Shown here: positions 1 to 8,467 of the stretch, piece after piece
How positions within the stretch are numbered: position 1 is the first letter of the stretch
Layout of the letters: every line of letters begins with the position of its first letter
From: Palleronia sediminis
GTDB taxonomy: Bacteria; Pseudomonadota; Alphaproteobacteria; Rhodobacterales; Rhodobacteraceae
Assembly: GCF_004358695.1 (NCBI RefSeq)
Contig: NZ_SNAA01000009.1
Location: forward strand, 81,665-145,664
Reading direction: 5' to 3'
Length of the DNA: 64,000 nt
Notes under the pieces: generated by a model
Databases searched by the model: none
The model's input: only the letters and a program-made list of their open reading frames with translations
What the model was told of the DNA's origin: nothing
Made by a program: the position numbers and the translations under genes

Positions 1-632
1 AGAACGCTCGCGGTATAGACCTCGATCTCGTGCCCCTCGGGCACGTCGCGAGCCAGCGTCTCGGCATTGACGGGCGCGGTCATCTGCCGCTGGATAAAGG
101 CGGTTTCCTCGGGCGAGGCGTCGCCGATCACCTCCATCAGGGTCGCGCGCTCGGCCTCGTCGATCTCGCCATCGGCGCGTGCGGCAAAGATCATCGCGCG
201 CAGCATCAGGCCCGAAACCTGTTCCTCTTCGGGGGTGTTCTCGGGGGTGGGGCGGGTCGTGTCGAGCAGCCCGCGCATCCGTTCCGACCCCTGCGCGCCC
301 GCCGTGGCGCCCGCAAGCGCGCCCAGCAGCCCGCCGATACCCGATTGCGTGCCGCCGCCCGTGCCGCCGCCGCGCCCGCCGAGCCCGGCCATGCCGAGCC
401 CCGCGCCGCCGCCACGGGCCGCGCCCGCGCCCGCCGCGCCGCCGAGGCCGAGCTGGCCCAGCATGTCGCCGATGCCGCCGCCCGACAGGCCCCGCTGTCC
501 GCCGCCGCCCTGCTGGCTTTCGGCGAGCTTGCGCTTGACGCCTTCGAGCCCGCCGGCGCTGCGGAACGCCTGCACACCCTTGGCCGCGGCAAAGGCCAGC
601 GCCATTTTCACGGCCATCTTCTTGAGCGACAT
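1..632 (-). CDS. DUF533 (YebE/TerB-like) protein, 3' end outside window
   Basis: About 210 residues are visible before the gene runs off the left edge. The N-terminus is basic and hydrophobic (MSLKKMAVKMALAFAAAKG), followed by a glycine-rich low-complexity stretch at about residues 45-120. The C-terminal part has a helical acidic segment (ARADGEIDEAERATLME), typical of the DUF533/TerB fold. That fold occurs in inner-membrane-associated or stress-related proteins of unknown biochemical role. The ATG at 632 is the first codon of the conserved basic N-terminus; its ribosome site is weak. The gene lies downstream of tRNA-Gly on the same strand. The family call is fairly sure; the function is unknown. 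Confidence 0.8.
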   Translation of the reverse strand, partial: MSLKKMAVKMALAFAAAKGVQAFRSAGGLEGVKRKLAESQQGGGGQRGLSGGGIGDMLGQLGLGGAAGAGAARGGGAGLGMAGLGGRGGGTGGGTQSGIGGLLGALAGATAGAQGSERMRGLLDTTRPTPENTPEEEQVSGLMLRAMIFAARADGEIDEAERATLMEVIGDASPEETAFIQRQMTAPVNAETLARDVPEGHEIEVYTASV

Positions 633-680
633 CTTGGAAACCTCGCGATCATGTCATTCAGCCCAATGTGGGGCCGGTAT

Positions 681-701
681 GGCAAGGCGGCAAGCCTTGC
701 C
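681..701 (-). terminator. Stem-loop after tRNA-Gly, possible terminator
   Basis: A perfect 8-bp stem (GGCAAGGC/GCCTTGCC) with a 5-nt loop lies 20 nt past the 3' end of the tRNA in its direction of transcription. A run of five T sits between the tRNA and the stem, but no T tract follows it. This could be a processing or termination signal. Confidence 0.4.
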
Positions 702-721
702 GAGGGGTCGCGGGAAAAAGC

Positions 722-795
722 TGGAGCGGGTGAAGGGAATCGAACCCTCGTCTTAAGCTTGGGAAGCTCCTGCTCTACCATTGAGCTACACCCGC
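722..795 (-). tRNA. tRNA-Gly (anticodon CCC)
   Basis: The 74-nt sequence folds as a cloverleaf on the minus strand. It has a 7-bp acceptor stem (GCGGGTG/CACCCGC), a D arm GCTC/GAGC, an anticodon loop TTCCCAA giving CCC, and a T arm GAGGG-TTCGATT-CCCTT. The CCA end is encoded. The anticodon stem has a G-A mismatch and a G-T pair at its outer end. It decodes GGG. It lies 35 nt downstream of speE but has its own promoter. Confidence 0.95.
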
Positions 796-806
796 CGCGC
801 CGCCCG

Positions 807-834
807 ATTAGATCGACTTGGCCCGTGCGGTCAA
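807..834 (-). promoter_or_regulatory. Sigma-70 type promoter of tRNA-Gly
   Basis: On the minus strand TTGACC (829-834) is followed after 16 nt by TCTAAT (807-812), about 12 nt before the tRNA 5' end. The -35 box contains the TGA stop codon of speE, so the promoter is embedded in the end of the upstream gene. Spacing matches other promoters in this window. Confidence 0.65.
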
Positions 835-1712
835 GCGCGATCCGCGCCTTTCGCCGGCCCCTCTGCCACCAGCCGCGCGACATAGCCCGGCAGCGCAAAG
901 GCCGCGTGATGCACCTCGGCCGTGTAATAGCCGAAGGACAGGCCCGATGCGGTCACCCGCGCCGCGACGGTGGCGGGATCGGTGCGCCGCGCGTCGCCGT
1001 CGCTGCCCCAGCCAAAGGCCATCGGCCCGCCGGTATAGGTCGGCACGGTGGCGAGATAGCAGGTCGCGTCGGCAAAGAGGGTGCGAAAGGCGCGCATGGT
1101 GCCGGCAAGCTCGTCGCCCTGCATGAAGGGCACGCCGTTCTGCGTCACGAGGATGCCGCCGGGCGCCAGCGCGCGTTTCGCATGGCCGTAGAAATGATCG
1201 GTGAACAGCACCTCGCCCGGACCGACGGGGTCGGTCGAATCGACGATGATGACGTCGAACCCGCCATCGGTGTCGCGCATGAAATCGGCGCCGTCGGCGA
1301 TGACGAGGTTCAGGCGCGGATCGTCGAAGGCCCCGTCGGAAATGCCCGGCAGGTAGGTTTTCGAGAACTCGACCACGCCCGCGTCGATCTCGACCATCAC
1401 CACCTCGTCCAGCGGATGGCGCAGCGCCTCGCGCGCCATGCCGCCATCGCCGCCGCCCACGATCAGCACGCGACGCGCCGCGCCATGCGCGAAAAGCGGC
1501 ACATGGGTCAGCATCTCGTGATAGATGAAATTGTCGCCCTCGGTCACCTGCACCACGCCGTCGAGCGTCAGCACCCGCCCGAAGCGCGCGTTGTGGAACA
1601 CGCGCAGGCGCTGGTGATCGGTCTGGCTGTCATAGAGCAATTCGTCCTCGCGCAGCGCCTGGGCATAGTCGCCATGCAGCGCCTCGACGGTCCAGCCGGT
1701 CAGGTTGGTCAT
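831..1712 (-). CDS. speE: Polyamine aminopropyltransferase (spermidine synthase)
   Basis: A protein of 293 residues. SpeE transfers the aminopropyl group of decarboxylated S-adenosylmethionine to putrescine, giving spermidine in the cytoplasm. The conserved core is clear: an N-terminal YDSQTDHQRLRVF segment, the nucleotide-binding GGGDGG motif, and DSTDP with the catalytic-loop aspartate. The ATG at 1712 is chosen because the family begins just there and it overlaps the stop of the upstream gene (ATGA), so the two are translationally coupled. speD, which makes the aminopropyl donor, lies upstream beyond a terminator. The assignment is secure. Confidence 0.95.
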   Translation of the reverse strand: MTNLTGWTVEALHGDYAQALREDELLYDSQTDHQRLRVFHNARFGRVLTLDGVVQVTEGDNFIYHEMLTHVPLFAHGAARRVLIVGGGDGGMAREALRHPLDEVVMVEIDAGVVEFSKTYLPGISDGAFDDPRLNLVIADGADFMRDTDGGFDVIIVDSTDPVGPGEVLFTDHFYGHAKRALAPGGILVTQNGVPFMQGDELAGTMRAFRTLFADATCYLATVPTYTGGPMAFGWGSDGDARRTDPATVAARVTASGLSFGYYTAEVHHAAFALPGYVARLVAEGPAKGADRA

Positions 1713-2218
1713 TCGCTGTCTCCTCGGAACGGGAAGGTTCCCGCGTCTTCCCACGGGCCGCCCCGGTAATGCCAGAGGCGGAGCGCGTCGAAAACCCCGC
1801 TCCAGGGGGTGAAACCGGCCCGCAACTGCGCTTGGGTGGCGCGCGCCGTGTCGCGGTCGACCTTGTTCTGCACCGTCGCATGCAGTTTGCGCGCGCGGTC
1901 GTCGCTCGTGCTCAGCATGTCGCGCCAGGCGTCGCGCAGATCGCAATGCAGCGCGCGTGCCGGCGGGCAGTCGAGCGCCACCGCCGCGCCGCCGCCGAAA
2001 TCGACGATGCCCGTGGCCGCGAAGGGCAGGGGCGCGTGGCGCGCGGCGGCCGCGGCCAGATCGGCCAGCACGCGGGCGATCGCATCGGACGGGAGCTGCT
2101 GGAACAGCGTGACATGAACGGGGATGAAGTTGCGCGCGGGCGGGAAGTGGCGCTGGCGCAGCGGCTCGAGCCGCGCAAAGCTCGGGGCGTCGAAGCCGAG
2201 GGTGAGGATCAGGGCCAT
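1709..2218 (-). CDS. 2'-5' RNA ligase / phosphodiesterase-like (2H superfamily)
   Basis: A protein of 169 residues with two HxTx motifs, HVTL (residues 35-38) and HATV (113-116). These are the paired catalytic histidines of the 2H phosphoesterase superfamily (LigT/ThpR, 2'-5' RNA ligases and cyclic phosphodiesterases). The substrate cannot be told from sequence. The ATG at 2218 begins the beta-strand MALILTLGF; an upstream in-frame extension is low-complexity and was rejected. It overlaps speE by four bases (ATGA), so the two genes form an operon. A functional link to polyamines is not implied by the family. Confidence 0.85.
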   Translation of the reverse strand: MALILTLGFDAPSFARLEPLRQRHFPPARNFIPVHVTLFQQLPSDAIARVLADLAAAAARHAPLPFAATGIVDFGGGAAVALDCPPARALHCDLRDAWRDMLSTSDDRARKLHATVQNKVDRDTARATQAQLRAGFTPWSGVFDALRLWHYRGGPWEDAGTFPFRGDSE

Positions 2219-2273
2219 GGGCGCCAAGATGCGGCGCCGCGCGGGCGCGTCAACAGGCGGGGCCGCGGAACGG

Positions 2274-2306
2274 AAAACGGGCGGCGCAGGGTGCTGCACC
2301 GCCCGT
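2274..2306 (-). terminator. Rho-independent terminator of speD
   Basis: On the minus strand an 8-bp stem (ACGGGCGG/CCGCCCGT) with a 14-nt loop is followed directly by TTT. It lies 22 nt past the speD stop codon and before the 2H phosphoesterase gene, so it separates speD from the downstream operon. Confidence 0.75.
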
Positions 2307-2327
2307 CGGGATCGCGGGGCCAGAGGC

Positions 2328-2813
2328 TCAGGCGGCGGCGGTTTCCGTCACCAGCCCCTCGCCGCGATAAAGCTCGCGCACGCGAACGTCGCGCGTCGCG
2401 AAGGCCTGTTTCAGCACGTCGACCGCCAGCCAGGGCCGGGCATCGCCGCACATGAACACGTCGAAGGCGCCATAGCCGATCTCGGGCCATGTGTGGACGC
2501 TGATATGGCTCTCGGCCAGGACCGCCACGCCCGAGACGCCCTGCGGGCTGAACTTGTGCGTGTGGATATGCAGCAGGGTCGCGCCGCAGGTGTCGACGCA
2601 ATCGCGGAACGCCTGCTGGATACGGGCCTCGTCGTCGAGCCCGTGGCCGTTCACGACCTCGATAATGAGATGACGGCCCGCGAAAACACGGCCCTCTTCC
2701 CGGATGAAGTGATCGTCACGATCGTCACGCATGACGTCGATTGCGGGTGTATCTTCCGCTTGGGCGCCTGTCTCCAGACCGATCCCCAGTTGGAAGAGGT
2801 TGGCTCCGTCCAT
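2328..2813 (-). CDS. speD: S-adenosylmethionine decarboxylase proenzyme
   Basis: A protein of 161 residues in the bacterial class 1 family. The proenzyme cleaves itself between Glu101 and Ser102 in the motif LAESHISVHTWPE; the serine becomes the pyruvoyl cofactor. The enzyme makes decarboxylated SAM for SpeE. The conserved GYGAFDVFMCG segment follows at about 113-123. The N-terminal 30 residues are longer than the shortest family members but include the conserved-looking MDGANLFQLG start. A terminator lies just downstream, so speD is probably transcribed alone from the 365-nt region shared with rplM. Confidence 0.93.
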   Translation of the reverse strand: MDGANLFQLGIGLETGAQAEDTPAIDVMRDDRDDHFIREEGRVFAGRHLIIEVVNGHGLDDEARIQQAFRDCVDTCGATLLHIHTHKFSPQGVSGVAVLAESHISVHTWPEIGYGAFDVFMCGDARPWLAVDVLKQAFATRDVRVRELYRGEGLVTETAAA

Positions 2814-2922
2814 GGAGTGCCCCTTTCAGCCAGTAGATTGAATCCGTGGGTCCTTAGCGCCCCCCCAGGTCGTATCGTATAACGTCGCCTGAAGTTGGGA
2901 TCGTCCCCGTTGGTATCGGCGG

Positions 2923-2950
2923 ACCTAAGACGCCCGGACCGGCGGTGCAA
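2923..2950 (-). promoter_or_regulatory. Candidate speD promoter
   Basis: On the minus strand TTGCAC (2945-2950) and TTAGGT (2923-2928) are separated by 16 nt, the spacing seen at other promoters here. The predicted start would leave a leader of about 100 nt. The -10 match is weak. Confidence 0.35.
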
Positions 2951-3035
2951 GGATTATTTCGAGAAAAATGCAAAAGGCGCGGGAAAGCGCGCGGTCGGGG
3001 CGCGCGGGCGGGGGCCGGTGCGGCCCGATTGGTGG

Positions 3036-3049
3036 GGTATCTAGATACC
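3036..3049. promoter_or_regulatory. 14-bp perfect palindrome upstream of rplM
   Basis: GGTATCTAGATACC is perfectly self-complementary and lies about 50 bp upstream of the rplM -35 box. It looks like a binding site for a dimeric regulator; the protein is not known. A second spaced inverted repeat (TTGCA/TGCAA) follows at 3054-3074. Confidence 0.4.
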
Positions 3050-3097
3050 TTATTTGCAAGTTACTGATCTGCAATGGTTTTGCGAGAGGATGCGCGC

Positions 3098-3125
3098 TTG
3101 ACTGTGCCGCGCTGCGCTGTAGAAC
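3098..3125 (+). promoter_or_regulatory. rplM-rpsI promoter
   Basis: TTGACT (3098-3103) and TAGAAC (3120-3125) are separated by 16 nt, a good alphaproteobacterial sigma-70 type promoter. The start would be near 3132, about 47 nt before the rplM ATG. Confidence 0.6.
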
Positions 3126-3178
3126 CCGCCCATTCCCTTTCACGGGGCGGCGTGCCGTCCCCCAGGACAGGATCCGTC

Positions 3179-3643
3179 ATGAAAACCTTTACCGCTACCC
3201 CGGCGGATATCGACAAGAAATGGATCGTGATCGACGCCGAGGGCGTCGTTCTCGGCCGTCTCGCCTCGATCGTCGCCATGCGCCTGCGCGGCAAGCACAA
3301 GCCCACCTTCACCCCGTCGATGGACATGGGCGACAACGTCATCGTCATCAATGCCGACAAGGTCCAGCTGACCGGCAAGAAGCGTGACAAGCCCAATTAC
3401 TGGCACACCGGCTATCCGGGCGGCATCAAGTCGCGCACCACGGGCCAGATCCTCGAGGGTGCCCATCCCGAGCGGGTGGTCATGCAGGCCATCAAGCGGA
3501 TGCTGCCCGGCGGGCCGCTCAGCCGCAAGCAGATGACCAACCTGCGCGTCTATGCCGGGGCCGAGCACGGGCACGAGGCCCAGCAGCCCCAGGTCCTCGA
3601 CGTCAAGGCGATGAACAAGAAGAACACGCGGGAGTCCAACTGA
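3179..3643 (+). CDS. rplM: 50S ribosomal protein L13
   Basis: A protein of 154 residues that opens with [19 protein letters not shown] and carries the L13 hallmarks VLGRLAS and [10 protein letters not shown]13 is an early-assembling large-subunit protein. The ATG at 3179 is preceded by an AGGACAGGA ribosome site; an in-frame extension upstream lacks conservation and overlaps the promoter. The last base of its TGA is the first base of the rpsI ATG, so the pair is tightly coupled, as in most bacteria. Confidence 0.97.
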   Translation: MKTFTATPADIDKKWIVIDAEGVVLGRLASIVAMRLRGKHKPTFTPSMDMGDNVIVINADKVQLTGKKRDKPNYWHTGYPGGIKSRTTGQILEGAHPERVVMQAIKRMLPGGPLSRKQMTNLRVYAGAEHGHEAQQPQVLDVKAMNKKNTRESN

Positions 3644-4131
3644 TGGCCGAGCAAGTCAATTCCCTCGACGAGCTGAACCAGGCCGTGTCGGGCACCGCCG
3701 CCGGTCTCGACACCGAGACCCCGCGCGAGCCCGTCCGCGACGACCTGGGCCGCGCCTATGCCACCGGCAAGCGCAAGGACGCGGTCGCCCGCGTCTGGAT
3801 CCGCCCCGGCTCGGGCAAGGTCACGGTCAACGGCAAGGACGTGAACACCTATTTCGCGCGTCCCGTGTTGCAGATGATCCTCAAGCAGCCCTTCTCGATC
3901 GCCAATGTCGAAGGGCAGTTCGACGTGACCGCCACGGTCAAGGGCGGCGGGCTGTCGGGACAGGCCGGCGCGGTCAAGCACGGCGTCTCCAAGGCGCTGC
4001 AGCTCTACGATCCCAGCCTGCGCGCCGCGCTCAAGGCGGCCGGGTTCCTGACCCGCGACAGCCGCGTGGTCGAGCGCAAGAAATACGGCAAGGCCAAGGC
4101 CCGCAAGAGCTTCCAGTTCTCCAAGCGCTGA
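3643..4131 (+). CDS. rpsI: 30S ribosomal protein S9
   Basis: A protein of 162 residues. The N-terminal 40 residues are an acidic extension typical of alphaproteobacterial S9. The core begins at about [15 protein letters not shown], and the C-terminus ends in the conserved basic tail ([11 protein letters not shown]) that reaches the P-site tRNA. It is translated from an ATG that overlaps the rplM stop by one base. A strong terminator follows 24 nt after the stop. Confidence 0.97.
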   Translation: MAEQVNSLDELNQAVSGTAAGLDTETPREPVRDDLGRAYATGKRKDAVARVWIRPGSGKVTVNGKDVNTYFARPVLQMILKQPFSIANVEGQFDVTATVKGGGLSGQAGAVKHGVSKALQLYDPSLRAALKAAGFLTRDSRVVERKKYGKAKARKSFQFSKR

Positions 4132-4154
4132 TCCCCGCGCCCCTGCCGACCGTC

Positions 4155-4184
4155 AAAGGCCCCGCAAGCGCGGGGCCTTTCTCG
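4155..4184 (+). terminator. Rho-independent terminator of rplM-rpsI
   Basis: An 11-bp perfect stem (AAAGGCCCCGC/GCGGGGCCTTT) with a 4-nt AAGC loop lies 23 nt after the rpsI stop. The A and T ends make it usable in both directions. Confidence 0.85.
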
Positions 4185-4256
4185 TTGCGGCGATGGCGCG
4201 ATTGCGCCGGCGACCCGCGCGACCTAGTCTGCGCGAAACAGCCAGGGGGGGGCGAC

Positions 4257-4678
4257 ATGGCCAGGCAGACCGGGCCGCGGAACGGATCGTGCCATTGCGG
4301 CGCGGTCCGGTTCACCGTGCATCTCGGCGACGGGTTCGACACGATCCGGCGATGTTCGTTTTCCTGTTGCCGCATGAGGGGGCCATCGCGGCGAGCGCTC
4401 CGCTCGACGGTATCGCGTTCTCGCAGGGTGAAGAGCTTTTGACGCTGTATCGGTTCAACACCGGCACGGCAAAGCACTGGTTCTGCCCGGTCTGCGGGAT
4501 CTACACCCATCATCAACGCCGCTCGAACCCCGATGAGCTGGGCACAAACGTCGCATGTCTCGAGGACGTCAGCCGCTTCGATTTCCCCGAGGTGATTGTC
4601 GGCAACGGGGTCCGGCACCCCTCCGACGACCCCGACGCCCCGAAGGTCGCGGGGGTGCTGCGGTTCACGGCGGCATGA
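4257..4678 (+). pseudogene. GFA-family (CENP-V/GFA) protein, frameshifted
   Basis: Two overlapping frames together encode one glutathione-dependent formaldehyde-activating enzyme-like (GFA) protein. Frame one from the ATG at 4257 gives GSCHCGAVRF and an RCSFSCCRMRG segment, which hold the family's zinc cysteines. The next frame continues with AIAASAPLDGI, HWFCPVCGIYTHH and FDFPEV to the stop at 4678. The switch falls in a run of five G at 4378-4382; adding one G restores a single frame of about 140 residues. Either the gene is newly broken or the run was miscounted in sequencing. GFA proteins are zinc-binding; their true substrates are mostly unknown. Confidence 0.8.
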
Positions 4679-4694
4679 AGGAGAGAAAACGCAC

Positions 4695-5021
4695 ATGACG
4701 GCATCCACCCCATTCGACCCGGCGGCCATCGACGCGGCGTTGCGTCTCGTCGTCGAGGATGTCGCGCCCGATGCACGGTATCTGGCCAAGTATGGCGGGG
4801 AGCTGATCTTGCCCGATCCCGGTAGCGACACGGCCATCGGCGGGATCTTTGCCTACGGGGCGCATGTCTCGCTCGAGTTCAGCCGTGGCGCGTTTCTCGA
4901 CGACCCGCACGGCCATCTCGAAGGGCGCGGCAGGCTGCGCCGGCATCTCAAGTTCCGCAGCGTCGCCGATGTCGCGGCGAAGGACGCGCGCGGGTTCCTG
5001 AAACAGGCCATCGTGCGCTGA
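4695..5021 (+). CDS. DUF1801 domain protein
   Basis: A protein of 108 residues with the DUF1801 (YdhG-like) fold. It has an ARYLAKYGGELIL segment early, a central FAYGAHVSLEF strand pair, and a C-terminal HLKFRSVADV helix. Members are small cytosolic proteins of unknown function, sometimes suggested to bind iron or to act as chaperones. The ATG at 4695 follows a GGAGAG ribosome site. It lies 16 nt downstream of the GFA-like gene and is probably co-transcribed with it. Confidence 0.8.
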   Translation: MTASTPFDPAAIDAALRLVVEDVAPDARYLAKYGGELILPDPGSDTAIGGIFAYGAHVSLEFSRGAFLDDPHGHLEGRGRLRRHLKFRSVADVAAKDARGFLKQAIVR

Positions 5022-5046
5022 AGGGGGGGGCGGTGCCGCCCCCGCC

Positions 5047-5406
5047 TTACATGAAGCCCAGTTCGAGCCGGGCCTCGTCGGACATCATGTCCATGCCCCA
5101 GGGCGGGTCCCAGGTCAGTTGCACGTCGACGGTCTTGACGCCCGGCAGCGGCTCGATCGCGTCGGCGACCCAGCCGGGCATCTCGCCTGCCACGGGGCAG
5201 CCGGGCGCCGTCAGGGTCATGATGACCGAGACGTCGTTCTCGGGGGTGATGTCGATGGTGTAGATCAGGCCGAGATCGAAGATGTTGACCGGGATCTCGG
5301 GGTCATAGACGGACCGGCAGGCCTCGACGATGGGTTCGTGGAGGGGGTGGTCGGTGCTCGACGGCTGGATCAGCGGCGCGCCTTCCATCTGGTCGGTCTG
5401 GGTCAT
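5047..5406 (-). CDS. sufT: Fe-S cluster assembly factor SufT (MIP18/DUF59 family)
   Basis: A protein of 119 residues. The DUF59 domain shows VYDPEIPVNIFDLGLIY, the conserved TAPGCPVAGEMP segment with the single key cysteine, and WDPPWGMDMMSDEARLELG at the end. SufT-like proteins help mature iron-sulfur proteins in the cytosol. The gene stands apart from any visible suf operon; its nearest same-strand neighbour upstream is on the far side of an 85-nt gap. The family is clear, and the subfamily call rests on the full-length match to the short SufT type. Confidence 0.85.
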   Translation of the reverse strand: MTQTDQMEGAPLIQPSSTDHPLHEPIVEACRSVYDPEIPVNIFDLGLIYTIDITPENDVSVIMTLTAPGCPVAGEMPGWVADAIEPLPGVKTVDVQLTWDPPWGMDMMSDEARLELGFM

Positions 5407-5491
5407 GGAACCTGTCCTTCGGGAAATCCGACTGAATATATATGGATCACGCGCGCCGAGATAAAGCCCCCTCGCGCCAGGGCCCCCGCGC

Positions 5492-7165
5492 CTAACCCGG
5501 CTGGTCGAAGCCGATTTCGGGCAGGACGGGGCGGCCGGTCTCGGCCTCCATCCGCTGTGCCGCGGCGATCAGGCGTTCGCGCATCGCCGTCTCGGTGGGC
5601 CAGCAAGTATCGGGGTCGGGCACGGGGGCCTGGAACCGGACCTTCTGGCCAAAGGCGTCCTGCGACATGACATGGACCGCGCATTGATCCTTGGGCGTGA
5701 TCTCGTCCTCCTCCTCGCAGAGTTCGAAGAACCGTTTGCGCATCGCGTCGATATCGGCATGATGGTGCAGCGTCAGCGTGGCCGAGATGGTCATGCCGTC
5801 CTCGGTCATGGACCAGTTCTCGAACCGGCCCGAGACGAACTCGGCCACCGGCACGACGAGGCGGTTGCCGTTCCAGATCCTGAGCTGGACAAAGGTGAAG
5901 TGGATGCGCTCGACCGTGCTGAAATAGCCCTCGTAGATGACCCGGTCGCCGATCCGGGCCGAGCGGTTCATCGCGATCTGGAGGCTGGCGAGGATGTTGC
6001 CCAGCACCTGCCGCCCCGCAAAGCCGAAGACCAGCGTCAGCGCGCCCGCCGAGGCGAGGAGCGAGAAGCCCAGCGAGCGGAACACGTTGGACGAGGCGAG
6101 CACGATCCCCACCCCCACGATCACCGCCAGCACGATCACGATGCGCCGACCCGCCGTCATCAGGGTGGCCATGGCCCGGACCGAGGTCTTGCCGGAATCG
6201 GCCAGCGCGTCGCTGTCGAAGGTCACGATGCGGTCGAGCACCTCGTCGATCAGCGTGATGGCAAAGATCAGCACCGCCGCGACATAGCCCAGCAGCGAGA
6301 CGGGCGTGACGATGGCCGTCACGAGGCCCGGAAAGGTGAATACGTGCTGCGAGGCGACGACGATCATCGTGGCCACGGCGAGGATGATCGACGGCCAGCG
6401 CAGCGCGCGCAGCACCAGCCGCGCCCAGCCCCATTGGGCCACGCGCGACAGCCGGTCGAAGATCAGCCAGACGAGCCAGCCCGCCAGCGCCGCGCCGATC
6501 GCGATCACGGGCAGGCCGATGACCTCCCACAGGCGCAGGCCCATGGGGGTCTCGATCTTGAGCCACGGGGGCAGGGCGTTTTCGAGCCGCGTCGGCCCGT
6601 AAAGCTCGTAAAGCGCGGGCACATCCGTCACGGTCTCGGACGAGAACACCCAGACGGGCGGTTCCTCGCCCACGCGCAGGCGGTTGAGCCGGATCGCCGT
6701 CTCGCGCGGTCCGCGGTCAAGCACGCCCAGCAGGAGCGAGCGGCGCGGCTCTCCGGCCATGGTGGCGTTGGAGGAGAGCTGGGCGTTCAGCGCGTCGGGC
6801 CGCTCGAGCAGGGTGCGCCAAGTCAGGATTGCGCGCCGGTCGAGCAGCTCTTTCAGCTTGCGCGCCAGTTCGGGGCCGCGCGTCGCCTGTTCGACGGCCG
6901 GAATCTCGCGCAGGTCGAGCATGTGGGCGGCGGCGGCGTAATCGTCGCGATCCACGGCATCGAGAAAGGACTCGACCGCCGATTGGGGCGTGTCGCGCTG
7001 CATCGTGTCGGGCGGGGCGCCGAGGCCCGCGTTCAGCGCGTCGATCTCGAAATAGGTGCCCACGGGGCCCGAGGCGCCCTCCTGCGCGCGGGCGGGCAGG
7101 GCGAGGGCTGCGACCAGCGCCACGAGGATGGCGAGGACGCGCAAGATCGGGGGCCGCGACATCAT
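5492..7165 (-). CDS. MscS-family mechanosensitive channel, large form
   Basis: A protein of 557 residues with an N-terminal signal peptide cut after LALPARA (about residue 27). A periplasmic domain runs to about residue 215, followed by four or five membrane segments. The MscS core includes the pore-lining helix ([23 protein letters not shown]), here followed by an [20 protein letters not shown] beta-domain. The cytoplasmic C-terminus ends near [10 protein letters not shown]. It releases solutes on osmotic downshock. The double ATG at 7165/7162 precedes the signal peptide; the ORF is open far upstream but that part is antisense to tgt. It is divergent from tgt. Confidence 0.85.
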   Translation of the reverse strand: MMSRPPILRVLAILVALVAALALPARAQEGASGPVGTYFEIDALNAGLGAPPDTMQRDTPQSAVESFLDAVDRDDYAAAAHMLDLREIPAVEQATRGPELARKLKELLDRRAILTWRTLLERPDALNAQLSSNATMAGEPRRSLLLGVLDRGPRETAIRLNRLRVGEEPPVWVFSSETVTDVPALYELYGPTRLENALPPWLKIETPMGLRLWEVIGLPVIAIGAALAGWLVWLIFDRLSRVAQWGWARLVLRALRWPSIILAVATMIVVASQHVFTFPGLVTAIVTPVSLLGYVAAVLIFAITLIDEVLDRIVTFDSDALADSGKTSVRAMATLMTAGRRIVIVLAVIVGVGIVLASSNVFRSLGFSLLASAGALTLVFGFAGRQVLGNILASLQIAMNRSARIGDRVIYEGYFSTVERIHFTFVQLRIWNGNRLVVPVAEFVSGRFENWSMTEDGMTISATLTLHHHADIDAMRKRFFELCEEEDEITPKDQCAVHVMSQDAFGQKVRFQAPVPDPDTCWPTETAMRERLIAAAQRMEAETGRPVLPEIGFDQPG

Positions 7166-7273
7166 GTCATGGCGATATGGCGCGCGCGGCCGCGAAGTCA
7201 GGGGGGGGCGGGACGCTTGCACCGCGCGGGCGGGGGCGGCAAGACGAAGGCCCGCGACAGGAGCCTCGCCCCC

Positions 7274-8401
7274 ATGCCCCGATTCGGCTTTACGCTGCAC
7301 GCCACGGACGGCACCGCCCGGACGGGCACGATCGCGACCCCGCGCGGCGAGATCCGCACGCCCGCCTTCATGCCGGTGGGCACGGCCGCCACGGTCAAGG
7401 GGATGCTGCCCGAAAGCGTGCGTGCCACGGGCGCCGATATCCTGCTCGGCAACACCTATCACCTGATGTTGCGCCCCGGCGCCGAGCGGATCGAGCGGCT
7501 GGGCGGGCTGCACCGCTTCATGAACTGGGAGCGGCCGATCCTCACCGATTCGGGCGGGTTCCAGGTGATGAGCCTCGCCGATCTGCGAAAGCTCACCGAA
7601 GAGGGTGTGACGTTCCGCAGCCATATCGACGGCTCGCGCCACACGCTCACCCCCGAGCGCAGCATGGAGATCCAGCGCGCGCTGGGCTCGGATATCGTCA
7701 TGGCCTTCGACGAATGCCCTGCGCTGCCGGCCGACCGCGACCGGATCGCCGGGTCGATGCGGCTGTCGATGCGCTGGGCGCGGCGGTCGCGCGACGCCTT
7801 CGGCGACCGGCCGGGCCATGCGCTATTCGGGATCGTGCAGGGCGGGCTGGAACGCGACCTGCGCACCGATTCGGCCGAGGCGCTGCGCGAGATCGGGTTC
7901 GACGGCTATGCCATCGGCGGCCTCGCCGTGGGCGAGGGGCAGGCGGCGATGTTCGACTGCCTCGACTACGCGCCGGGCCTGCTGCCGCAGGATCGCCCGC
8001 GCTACCTGATGGGGGTCGGCAAGCCCGACGATATCGTGGGCGCGGTCGCGCGCGGCGTCGACATGATGGATTGCGTGCTGCCCTCGCGGTCGGGGCGGAC
8101 GGGGCAGGCCTGGACGCGGCGCGGGCAGGTCAACATCAAGAACGCCCGCCATGCCGACGATCCGCGCCCGCTGGACGAGGATTGCACCTGTCCCGCCTGC
8201 CGCGGCTATTCCCGCGCCTACCTTCACCACGTCTTTCGCGCCGGAGAGATGATTTCGGGGATGCTGCTGACCTGGCACAACCTGCATTATTACCAGCAGA
8301 TCATGGCCGGAATGCGCGAGGCCATCGCTGCGGGCCGCTTTGACGAATGGCAGGCCGCTTTCCACGCGCTGCGGGCCGAGGGCGATATCGACCCGGTCTG
8401 A
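7274..8401 (+). CDS. tgt: Queuine tRNA-ribosyltransferase (TGT)
   Basis: A protein of 375 residues. TGT exchanges G34 for preQ1 in tRNAs for Asp, Asn, His and Tyr. Catalytic residues are visible: Asp92 in [12 protein letters not shown], Asp266 (nucleophile) in [14 protein letters not shown], and the preQ1-pocket FDECP at 145-149. The zinc site is Cys304, Cys306, Cys309 and His335 (CTCPAC ... TWHNLHYY). The ATG at 7274 follows an AGGAG site. Full length for the family. Confidence 0.97.
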   Translation: MPRFGFTLHATDGTARTGTIATPRGEIRTPAFMPVGTAATVKGMLPESVRATGADILLGNTYHLMLRPGAERIERLGGLHRFMNWERPILTDSGGFQVMSLADLRKLTEEGVTFRSHIDGSRHTLTPERSMEIQRALGSDIVMAFDECPALPADRDRIAGSMRLSMRWARRSRDAFGDRPGHALFGIVQGGLERDLRTDSAEALREIGFDGYAIGGLAVGEGQAAMFDCLDYAPGLLPQDRPRYLMGVGKPDDIVGAVARGVDMMDCVLPSRSGRTGQAWTRRGQVNIKNARHADDPRPLDEDCTCPACRGYSRAYLHHVFRAGEMISGMLLTWHNLHYYQQIMAGMREAIAAGRFDEWQAAFHALRAEGDIDPV

Positions 8402-8430
8402 GCGGGGGGGGGCCGGGACGCGGCGGCGCA

Positions 8431-8458
8431 TTGACAAGCCGGGCGCGCTCGTTACCTG
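8431..8458 (+). promoter_or_regulatory. Candidate mfd promoter
   Basis: A perfect TTGACA (8431-8436) is followed after 16 nt by TACCTG (8453-8458). Transcription would begin near 8465, only a few bases before the mfd ATG, so the message would be nearly leaderless. Confidence 0.45.
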
Positions 8459-8467
8459 ACCGGGGCC

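Larger units (their letters stand above)
2814..3178. other. Divergent intergenic region between speD and rplM
   Basis: These 365 bases hold no convincing gene. They contain a candidate speD promoter (2923-2950), an A/T-rich patch near 2950-2975 that stands out from the GC-rich surroundings, a perfect 14-bp palindrome (3036-3049), a spaced inverted repeat TTGCA-N11-TGCAA (3054-3074) and the rplM promoter (3098-3125). The rplM leader is about 45 nt. Confidence 0.6.

Noticed and set aside
30-1769. Long open frame across DUF533, tRNA-Gly and speE on the + strand
   Set aside because: It is antisense to three well-supported features and its translation is low-complexity Arg/Ala/His-rich, as expected for shadow frames at this GC content.
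2950-2975. Another copy of the GGGTATTTGG element
   Set aside because: The A/T-rich patch shares only a short ATTTC stretch and lacks the GAGAAG arm.
5672-8401. A 909-codon frame beginning inside the MscS gene and ending as tgt
   Set aside because: Only the last 375 codons are conserved (TGT). The rest is antisense to MscS; the true start is the ATG at 7274.
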